Origin: Paracoccus sp. MC1862
Lineage (GTDB): Bacteria; Pseudomonadota; Alphaproteobacteria; Rhodobacterales; Rhodobacteraceae
Length of the DNA: 64,000 nt
Direction: 5' to 3'
Assembly (NCBI RefSeq): GCF_016617715.1
Contig: NZ_CP067225.1
Coordinates: 1,302,001 to 1,366,000 of the forward strand
Shown: one piece after another, positions 9,399 to 16,235 of the stretch
Position numbering within the stretch: position 1 is the stretch's first letter
How the letters are laid out: each line of letters starts with the position of its first letter
Notes under the pieces: model-generated
The model's input: the letters and a program-made list of their open reading frames with translations, nothing else
Database searches by the model: none
What the model was told of the DNA's origin: nothing
Translations under genes and position numbers: made by a program

Positions 9399-9794
9399 GA
9401 GGAAGGTGCCGGGAACGAGGGCGGCTCGCCCACCCCGGACGATGAGGCCGGAACGGAACGGGCGCGCATTCTGGTCGTGGACGACATGCCCGCGAACATC
9501 CAGCGGCTGCACGACATCCTGCGCGGCCGCTATGACGTGATCGCCCATACCAGCGCCAGCGATGCGCTTGACTGGCTGGCGGCGGGCGGGCGGGCCGATC
9601 TGGCGAAGCTGGACGTCCACATGCCCGAGATGGCGGGATACGCGCTCTGCCGGCGGATCAAGGTGGACCCGCAGCATTCGCGGATTCCGGTGATCTTCCT
9701 GACCAGCCTCGACGCGCCGCAGGACGAGACCGAAGGCTTCGCCGCCGGCGCCTGCGACTACATCGCGCGGGGCACCGCCCCGGCGGTGCTGCTC
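9399..9794 (+). pseudogene. Response-regulator receiver domain fragment fused to the LysR HTH
   Basis: After an acidic linker (about residues 95-116 of the joint frame) a receiver domain reads ARILVVDDMPANIQRL, LDVHMPEM and PVIFLTSLDAPQDETEGF, ending at DYIARG..APAVLL. The acidic pair and the phospho-acceptor Asp in LDVHMPEM are present; the conserved Lys of the usual DYIAKP is Arg. At about 9795 the strand identity switches: the following bases are the antisense of the truncated histidine kinase. The linker and the sequence type are those of a hybrid kinase, so this may be that kinase's receiver, inverted. Confidence 0.72.
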
Positions 9795-10871
9795 GTCGAA
9801 CACCTCCTCGGGGGCGAAGGGGACATGCTCGAACATCATGCGCCCGGCTTCCAGCTTGGACAGGTCCAGCACCGTGTCGATGCTGCCCAGCAGTTGCCGG
9901 GCGGCGCTGCGCATGTCCGGCACATGGCGCTGCACCGCCGAGGGAAGCCGTTCGGCCAGCAGCAGTTCCGGCAGGCCGGTGATCGCGTTCAGAGGCGTGC
10001 GCAATTCATGGCTCATGTTCGCGAGGAACGCCGATTTCGCGCGGGACGCCGCCAGCGCGTCGTTGCGGGCCAGCACCAGTTCGGCGGTGCGCTGCTCCAC
10101 CTCTCCGCGCAGGTTGTCGCGGTAACGCTCCATTCTTGTCACGGTCAGGGTGAAGTCGCGGGCGAGGCTGGCGATCTCGTCGTCGCGTCCCTCGGACAGC
10201 AGCCCGGCCGCCCTGCCGGTCAGGCGGGAGCCCCCGCCCTCGCGCTGCGTCCGCGCCGCCCGGCTCAACGAATTCAGCGGGCGGATGACGAGGCTGCGGA
10301 TCAGCACGAACAGGATGCCCGCGATCAGCAGCGCCTGCAGGACCGTGACCGCGACGACGCTGATCGCGCGGCGGCCCAGCTCGTCGTAAAGCCCGGCAAA
10401 GGACAGATCGACGTTCAGCCGGGCGATCGGCTCGGGCGAGCGCGGGGCCGAGAGATCGAATTCCAGCCGCCCCGACAGCCAGTCCCGCGGCACCAGCCGG
10501 CCCAGCGCCGACCGGGGTTCCGCGGCCAGGTCGGATTGCGCCGCGAGCGGGCCGATGTTGACCGTCCGCAGGTCGTCGGGCGCGAAGACGAGATCCCGCA
10601 GGGACAGGGAATGGACCAGCGGCGCCTCGGCCTGCCGGTCCAGCGTCGTCTGCGTGGCCACGAGGTCCAGGTCCCAGCAGGCGCTTTCCAGTTGCGGCAG
10701 CGCGGCGCGGAGCAGGCGTTCCGAGTTCTCGATCGCCGAGGCGAAGCTGCGGCGGAAATCGCCATAAGCGCTGATCCCGCCCAGCCCGATGCCTGATGCA
10801 ACGCTGATGATGATGCTGGCCAGCGCGATCTTGCGCGCGATGCCGCCGCTGCTGCGCCGGGGCACGCTCAT
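9795..10871 (-). pseudogene. Sensor histidine kinase, truncated before the ATPase domain
   Basis: About 359 residues survive. There is a membrane segment near residues 11-30 (IALASIIISVASGIGLGGIS), a periplasmic region, a second membrane helix (VVAVTVLQALLIAGILFVLI), a HAMP-like stretch, a coiled coil and the HisKA box AFLANMSHELRTPLNAITG with the phospho-His. Similarity ends at FAPEEVFDE (9795) and no HATPase motifs follow, so the protein cannot autophosphorylate alone. The ATG at 10871 overlaps the stop of the upstream binding-protein gene (ATGA), so the two formed a sensor pair. The break abuts the receiver fragment on the other strand. Confidence 0.8.
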
Positions 10872-11614
10872 CCCGGCCGATGCCGCCGCAGGATGCGGTC
10901 CACGCGGCCATCGTCCGTCATCTGCCGCAGGACCGTCCCCAGAAGCGCAGCTTTCCCAGCCCCGGCGGGATCGCGGCGGAAGGCGGCATAGCGCGGCTGT
11001 TCCGCAAGCGGGGTCGGAAGGATGCGCACCCGGTCCCGGACCCTCAGCCTGTCGGCCGCATGAACCAGGTTGGCCTCGCCGCCGAGGATCACGCTCGCGC
11101 GGCCGAGCAGCAGCTTGCGCAGGCTGGTCTCGTCGTCCATCGAGCCTTCGCGGATGAAGCCGCGCGCCTCGTCGAAGGCGGCGCCATAGGTGAAGCCGTT
11201 GACCGTTCCCACGACCTGCCCGGACAGCCCGCCAAGGCCGCCGATGTCCGCCAGCCCCGATCCGGCCGGGACCATGAAGACCAGCCGCGTCATCCGCATC
11301 GGCCCCGTCATGTGCCAATGGCGGATGCGCCGGGGCGTCGGCGTCAACTGGAACAGCCCGTCCGCGGCGCCCGTCTCGAACGAGAGGATCGCCCGCTGCC
11401 AAGGCAGCGGCAGCATCCGCATCGTTATGCCCAGATCGCGGGCCGCGTCGGTCAGGATGTCGATGTCGAGGCCGACAAGCTCGCCGCCCTTCAGGTGGTT
11501 GTAGGGGGGAAAATGCTCCATCGCGATCATCGACCATTCGCGCGACGATGCCGCCGCGACATGCGGCGCGGCCAGTCCCGCCGCCGCAAGTCCCGCCGAG
11601 GCCAGCCCGGCCAC
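10868..11614 (-). CDS. Periplasmic solute-binding protein (SBP_bac_3 type), 5' end lost
   Basis: About 248 residues of an amino-acid-type binding protein: MIAMEHFPPYNHLKGGELVG, DIDILTDAARDLGI and GAADGLFQLTPTPRR are diagnostic. It probably feeds a signal to the adjacent kinase, which it overlaps by four bases. Upstream of the GTG at 11614 the frame still reads SRRGVVAGLASAGLAAAGLAA, a twin-arginine-like export signal, but a start codon is missing because the sequence changes at about 11641 into a permease fragment on the other strand. Expression from the GTG would lose the twin arginines. Probably non-functional along with its kinase. Confidence 0.7.
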   Translation of the reverse strand: MAGLASAGLAAAGLAAPHVAAASSREWSMIAMEHFPPYNHLKGGELVGLDIDILTDAARDLGITMRMLPLPWQRAILSFETGAADGLFQLTPTPRRIRHWHMTGPMRMTRLVFMVPAGSGLADIGGLGGLSGQVVGTVNGFTYGAAFDEARGFIREGSMDDETSLRKLLLGRASVILGGEANLVHAADRLRVRDRVRILPTPLAEQPRYAAFRRDPAGAGKAALLGTVLRQMTDDGRVDRILRRHRPG

Positions 11615-11642
11615 GACCCCGCGCCGGGACAGGGCGGGCGGT

Positions 11643-11976
11643 GACGGTGCCCGATTCCACCCGCGAGGCGGCGGAATCGCTGGGGATGTCCCGGCTGATG
11701 ACCTGCAACAACGTCGTCTTCCCGCTTGCGCTGCGCATCTCGATGCCGGCGCTGACCGCGAACCTGGTCAACCTCGTCAAGACCACGAACCAGGCCTATG
11801 CGATCGCGGTGCCCGAACTGCTCTACCAGTCGGTGTCGATCTGGAACGACTATCCGTCAGCGCAGAACCCGACGATGCTGCTGATGCTGGTCCTCTACCT
11901 GGGCCTGGTCGGCATCGTCTCGGCCGGCATGGGCACATGGGAACGCAGGATGAGGATTCCCGGCTATGGCGCGTAA
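11643..11976 (+). pseudogene. Amino-acid ABC permease, C-terminal half only
   Basis: The sequence enters abruptly at DSTREAAESLGMSR, the cytoplasmic EAA loop of HisM-type permeases, and continues through PLALRISMPALTANLVNLVK and the last membrane helix LLMLVLYLGLVGIVSAGMG to a TAA. The first half with most membrane helices is missing. The break is the same junction that cut the binding-protein gene on the opposite strand. Its stop overlaps the ATG at 11966 of the next permease gene, so a normal permease-permease-ATPase operon once stood here. Confidence 0.82.
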
Positions 11977-12066
11977 GACCCCCGTTCCGATGGCGCCGGT
12001 CAGGGGTGCGCTGCCGGTGCTGCTGCCCTTCAGCCCCGCGCGGGCCGGCTTGGGACGATTTCTTCA

Positions 12067-12848
12067 TGCTGCGCTGGATCGCCTCGATCCCCGCGGCCTG
12101 GCTGCTGGCGCTTGCCGCGCTGTTTCCCTTCGCGGTCATGGCGCAGTCCGGCCGCGACGCCGCCTCGGCCTTCGAGGCGGTGATCCGCTGGGCGCCGTTC
12201 CTGTTGACCCAGGGGTTCCTCTTCAACGTCCTGATCTCGGTTCTTGCCATGCTGCTGGGGACCATGGCGGGGGGGCTGGCCGGGATGGGCCTCATCTCGC
12301 GCAACCGGGTGCTGCGCGGCATCGTGCAGGTCTATGTCACCTTCTTCCGCAACGTGCCGTGGCTGGTGCTGCTGTTCATCGTCCTGCTGGGCCTGCCCTT
12401 TCAGGTGCAGACGTTCGGCATGACGATCCCCCTGCCCGGCTGGATCAAGGTGGTGATCGGCCTCGCCCTGCCGGTGTCGGCCAACATCGCCGAGGTGGTG
12501 CGCGGCGCGGTCCAGTCGGTGCCAACCGCCCAGTGGGAGGGCGCGGAATCGCTGGGCTTCACCCGGCAGCAGACCATCTGGCAGATCATCCTGCCGCAAT
12601 GCGTCAAGCGGATGCTGCCGCCGTGGATGAACTGGTATGCGACCATGGCCATGTCCACGCCGCTGGCCTCGCTGCTGGGCGTGAACGAGGTCATCAGCCT
12701 GACCCGTCAGGCGATGGAGGCCGGGGGCAACTATCCCGAGCTTCCGATGTCTTTCTACGGCTTCGCCCTGCTGCTTTTCCTGGCCTGCTGCTATCCGATC
12801 GCACGCCTGACGATGCGGCCGGAGCGGCGGTTCGCCGTCAAGACCTGA
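12067..12848 (+). CDS. Amino-acid ABC transporter permease with disturbed 5' end
   Basis: A 260-residue HisM/GlnP-type inner-membrane permease. It has a membrane helix at the start (IPAAWLLALAALFPFAVMA), an ABC permease domain with GGLAGMGLI, FFRNVPWLVLLFIVLLG, the EAA loop AQWEGAESLGFTRQQTIWQI, and LLLFLACCYP at the end. The natural start appears to be the ATG at 11966 (MARKTPVP), which overlaps the stop of the upstream gene; that frame shifts at about 12050, where one extra T separates it from WDDFFMLRWIA. The ATG at 12067 could still give the core domain, though no ribosome-binding site precedes it. With both neighbours broken, a working transporter is unlikely. Confidence 0.65.
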
Positions 12849-12858
12849 GAGGTTCCCG

Positions 12859-13608
12859 ATGACGAACTGGACCAAGAGCCAGCCCATCGTCCGCATCCGC
12901 GACGTCCGCAAGTCCTTCGGCCAGGTCGAGGTGCTGCGCGGCATCAGCTTCGACGTGATGAAGGGCGAGGTGGTCTGCATCATCGGCCCCTCGGGGTCGG
13001 GCAAGTCCACCCTGATCCGCTGCATCAACGCGCTGAACGACATCCAGGGCGGCTCGATCCAGGTCGAGGGGCAGGAGGTGCATGACCCGAAACTCGACAA
13101 GCTGGCGCTGCGGCGCAAGGTCGGGATGGTGTTCCAGCAATACAACCTGTTCCCGCACAAGACCGCCCTGCAGAACGTGATGATGGCGCCGGTCAAGGTG
13201 CTGAAGGAGGACAAGGCCGAGGTCGAGGCCCGCGCCCGCGCCCTGCTGAAGAAGGTGCGGCTGGAAGGGAAAGAGGATCACTATCCCGGCGAGCTGTCCG
13301 GCGGCTAGCAGCAGCGGGTGGCCATCGCCCGGTCGCTTGCGATGCGGCCCGACGTGATGCTGTTCGACGAGGTGACGGCGGCGCTGGACCCGGAAACGGT
13401 CAAGGAGGTGCTGGTCACGATCAAGGACTTGGCCGCCGAGGGCATGACCTGCATCCTCGTCACCCACGAGATGGGCTTTGCCCGCGAGATCGCCGACCAC
13501 ATCTATTTCACCGACCGCGGCGTGATCGTCGAACACGGCCCGCCCGCCGAGTTCTTCACCAGCGCCAAGGACCCGCGGACGCGCGATTTTCTCAACCAGG
13601 TGCTCTGA
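12859..13608 (+). pseudogene. Amino-acid ABC transporter ATPase, nonsense in the signature motif
   Basis: A GlnQ/HisP-type ATPase that is complete apart from one codon. Walker A GPSGSGKST, the Q-loop MVFQQYNLFPHKT, Walker B VMLFDEVTAALDP (usually DEPTSALDP) and the H-loop ILVTHEMGFA are all present in one frame. The codon after LSGG, at 13306-13308, is TAG where the family has Gln (LSGGQQQRVAIAR). A single CAG-to-TAG change explains this. Read through, the protein would be 249 residues. The truncated 149-residue product lacks Walker B and cannot work. The 3' end overlaps the convergent regulator gene by 17 bases. Confidence 0.88.
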
Positions 13609-14566
13609 CGGGCGGGCGAGAGACCGCTTCCGCCGCCCGCCGCCTGCGGCCCGGGGGCGTGCCGTATCTGTCGGCAAAGCAGCGGGTGAAATGGGCGGCG
13701 CTGGAAAACCCGGTCATCACCGCAATCTCAAGCACCGGCAGCGCGGTCTGCTGCAGCAATTCATCCGCCTTGGCCAGCCGCAGATCGCGGTAGAAACCCG
13801 TCATCGTCTGCCCGAACCGGGCCGCGAACAGGCGTTGCAACTGCCGGGCGCTGGCGCCGGACAGCGTCGCGAGTTGCTCGGGCGCCAGCGGGTCGGCAAG
13901 GTGGCTGGCCATCAGTTCCACCGCCGCCTCAAGCGCCGGGTGGTGCAGGTCGAAACGCTGTCCCGCGCCGGGCTGCTGCGGCTCGTCGGCCGTGCGCAGG
14001 CGGGGGTGGATGAACCAATCGCTGACCTCACGGGCGAACGACGCCCCATGCTCGCGGGCGATCAGCGCCCCCATCATGTCCATAGCGCCCACCCCCCCCG
14101 CGCAGGTATAGCGGTCGCGGTCGATGACATAGAGGGCGCGTTCGATCAGCAGGTCGGGGCCGTATTCCTGCAGCGCGTCGATATGGGTCCAATGGACGGT
14201 GAAGCGCCGCCCCGCCATCAGCCCCGCCTTGGCCAGATGCGCCGAGCCGCCGGAAATCCCGCCCAGCCGCATCCCCTTCTGCGCCAGCCCGCGCAGCCCC
14301 CGCATCAGCGCGGGATCGTCGTGCAGCATCGGATTGCCGCCCGAGACGACCATCGCGAGGTCCAGCCCGGCGTCCGCGGCGTCGGCCAGCGGCTGCGTGT
14401 CGAAGCCCCCGCCCGAGGACGAGGCAGCAAAGCCACCAGCGACGGAATGGAACTGGAAATGGTAAAGCGACCGGCCCGCCAGGTGGTTGGCCGCCCGCAG
14501 CGGCTCGACCGCCGAGGCGACCGACATCAGCCCATGATCGGGCGTCAGGATGAAACCGATCCGCAT
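13592..14566 (-). CDS. GlxA-family transcriptional regulator (DJ-1/PfpI-like plus AraC HTH)
   Basis: A 324-residue regulator with an N-terminal amidotransferase-like sensor domain (about 1-185) and a C-terminal AraC-type double HTH (about 210-312; LATLSGASARQLQRLFAARFG and AVMTGFSSAAHFTRCFADRYG). The nucleophile elbow ISGGSAHLA lacks Cys, as is usual in GlxA regulators, so the domain should bind a ligand rather than catalyse. It diverges from soxB with 118 bases between them. Family members GbdR and SouR of Pseudomonas respond to betaine, dimethylglycine or sarcosine, so activation of the adjacent sox operon is the likely role; this is inference from context. Confidence 0.88.
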   Translation of the reverse strand: MRIGFILTPDHGLMSVASAVEPLRAANHLAGRSLYHFQFHSVAGGFAASSSGGGFDTQPLADAADAGLDLAMVVSGGNPMLHDDPALMRGLRGLAQKGMRLGGISGGSAHLAKAGLMAGRRFTVHWTHIDALQEYGPDLLIERALYVIDRDRYTCAGGVGAMDMMGALIAREHGASFAREVSDWFIHPRLRTADEPQQPGAGQRFDLHHPALEAAVELMASHLADPLAPEQLATLSGASARQLQRLFAARFGQTMTGFYRDLRLAKADELLQQTALPVLEIAVMTGFSSAAHFTRCFADRYGTPPGRRRRAAEAVSRPPVRAPG

Positions 14567-14595
14567 GGCGCGCCAGTAACACGCGCGTCCGAGGT

Positions 14596-14611
14596 GGACA
14601 AGAATATGTCC
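14596..14611. promoter_or_regulatory. Inverted repeat between the GlxA-type regulator and soxB
   Basis: GGACA, six bases, TGTCC lies midway between the two divergent starts, 74 bases before the soxB start. Its position suits an operator for the divergent regulator. The half-site pattern has not been matched to a known GbdR or SouR site. Confidence 0.4.
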
Positions 14612-14684
14612 GCACTGTGCAAGCCGCGCGCGCCGCGCCGCGCTACGAACCTCGCAGACCCTGCTGACTTAAGGATGATCCGAC

Positions 14685-15935
14685 TTGCGCTATTCGGCTT
14701 ACCGGGTTGTCAAAGAGGCGCTGAGCGGCCATCGCGGCTGGCGCCCTCTGTGGCGCAACCCCGACCCCCGGCCCGCCTATGACTATGTCGTCGTCGGCGG
14801 CGGCGGGCACGGGCTGGCAACCGCCTATTACCTCGCCACCACCTTCAGGCAGGCCCGCATCGCCCTGCTGGAAAAAAGCTGGCTGGGGTCCGGCAACATC
14901 GGCCGCAACACGACGATCATCCGTTCCAACTACCTGCTGCCGGGGAACGAGCCGTTCTACGAGTTCTCCATGAAGCTCTGGGAGAACATGGAGCAGCTTC
15001 TGAACTTCAACGCGATGGTCAGCCAGCGCGGCATCCTGAACCTGTTCCACAGCGACGGCCAGCGCGACGCTTACCGCAGGCGGGGCAATGCGATGCTGCT
15101 GGCTGGGGCGGATGCGGAGCTACTGGACCGCGACCAGGTGCGGCGGATGACCCCCTTTCTGAATTTCGACAACGCCCGCTTCCCGATCAAGGGCGGCTTG
15201 CTGCAGCGCCGTGGCGGCACTGCGCGCCATGACGGCGTCGCCTGGGGCTATGCGCGGGGCGCGGACCTCGCAGGGGTGGACCTGATCCAGAACTGCGAGG
15301 TCACGGGCTTCCGTATCGAGAACGGGCGCGTGAAGGGCGTCGAGACTTCGCGCGGCTATATCGGGGCGGGCAAGGTCGGCGTGGCGGTCGCGGGATCGTC
15401 CAGCCGCGTCATGTCACAGGCCGGGATGCGGCTGCCGATCGAAAGCCATGTCCTGCAGGCCTTCGTCTCCGAGGGGCTGAAGCCGACCATTCCGGGGGTC
15501 ATCACCTTCGGCGCCGGGCATTTCTACGTCAGCCAGTCCGACAAGGGCGGGCTGGTCTTCGGCGGCGACATCGACGGCTACAACTCCTACGCGCAGCGCG
15601 GCAACCTGCCGGTGATCGAGGACGTGGCCGAATCCGGCATGGCGCTGATGCCGATGATCGGGCGCGCAAGGCTGCTGCGGGTCTGGGGCGGGATCATGGA
15701 CATGTCGATGGACGGCTCGCCCATCATCGACCGCACCCCGGTCGAGAGCCTCTACCTGAACGCAGGCTGGTGCTATGGCGGCTTCAAGGCGACGCCCGCC
15801 AGCGGCTATTGCTTCGCCCATCTGCTGGCGACCGACACACCCCATGACACCGCCAAGGCCTATCGGCTGGACCGCTTCGAGCGCGGCTACCTGATCGACG
15901 AAAAAGGCATGGGCGCCTCGCCCAATCTGCATTGA
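14685..15935 (+). CDS. soxB: Sarcosine oxidase subunit beta
   Basis: Catalytic FAD/FMN subunit of heterotetrameric sarcosine oxidase, which demethylates sarcosine with tetrahydrofolate and O2 to give glycine, 5,10-methylene-tetrahydrofolate and H2O2. The 416-residue protein has the FAD-binding motif VVVGGGGHGLATAYYLA at 35-51 and GNIGRNTTIIRSNYL at 70-84. His182 in GGTARHDGVAWGYAR corresponds to the histidine that binds FMN covalently in characterised enzymes. The start is an unusual TTG at 14685 with AAGGA upstream; its position fits the family start MRYSAYRV. First gene of soxBDAG-folD-purU. Confidence 0.95.
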   Translation: MRYSAYRVVKEALSGHRGWRPLWRNPDPRPAYDYVVVGGGGHGLATAYYLATTFRQARIALLEKSWLGSGNIGRNTTIIRSNYLLPGNEPFYEFSMKLWENMEQLLNFNAMVSQRGILNLFHSDGQRDAYRRRGNAMLLAGADAELLDRDQVRRMTPFLNFDNARFPIKGGLLQRRGGTARHDGVAWGYARGADLAGVDLIQNCEVTGFRIENGRVKGVETSRGYIGAGKVGVAVAGSSSRVMSQAGMRLPIESHVLQAFVSEGLKPTIPGVITFGAGHFYVSQSDKGGLVFGGDIDGYNSYAQRGNLPVIEDVAESGMALMPMIGRARLLRVWGGIMDMSMDGSPIIDRTPVESLYLNAGWCYGGFKATPASGYCFAHLLATDTPHDTAKAYRLDRFERGYLIDEKGMGASPNLH

Positions 15936-15944
15936 GAGCCTGAC

Positions 15945-16235
15945 ATGCTTATCCCCCACCCCCTTCTCGGCCCGCGCGACGCGCAGGAGTTCTTCTGCCT
16001 CGGCTCGGCCTCGCTGCTGGACCGCCCCGACGGCATGGCCGAGGGCGCGCAGCCCGCGTTCCACGATTACGTCTATCTGCGCGACAACCCGGCCGGCGTG
16101 CATCGCGAACTTTGGTTCCACGAACAGGGCGACCGCTCGTGGCTGGTCGTCACCCGCAACACCCTGACCCATGAGGTTCTGGGCGCCGAGCTTGCCCGTG
16201 ACGTGGCACTGCGCGCGAAAGGGGGTGCGGCATGA
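15945..16235 (+). CDS. soxD: Sarcosine oxidase subunit delta, variant without zinc ligands
   Basis: A 96-residue small subunit located as expected between soxB and soxA, overlapping soxA by four bases. In characterised enzymes delta binds zinc through two N-terminal cysteines (CPYCG), one His and one further Cys. Here the N-terminus reads MLIPHPLLGPRD, so both cysteines are replaced, and the later pair reads WFHEQGDRSW, with His kept and Cys replaced by Asp. The lone Cys in FFCLGSA is elsewhere. The remainder, including YVYLRDNPAGVHRELW and VVTRNT, follows the family. It is probably a metal-free structural subclass rather than a broken gene. Confidence 0.9.
   Translation: MLIPHPLLGPRDAQEFFCLGSASLLDRPDGMAEGAQPAFHDYVYLRDNPAGVHRELWFHEQGDRSWLVVTRNTLTHEVLGAELARDVALRAKGGAA

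Noticed and set aside
9399..10796. Single 582-codon plus-strand protein including LysR, receiver and further domains
   Set aside because: From 9795 onward the frame is the antisense of the kinase, so the extended product is an artefact.
8901..11786. A 961-codon minus-strand frame spanning the kinase region
   Set aside because: Only the part from 10871 to 9795 is a real protein (truncated kinase); the rest is antisense or read-through of the rearranged zone.
12030..13214. A 394-codon minus-strand frame opposite the ABC permease and ATPase genes
   Set aside because: It has low-complexity His/Asp/Gln-rich composition typical of antisense frames in GC-rich DNA.
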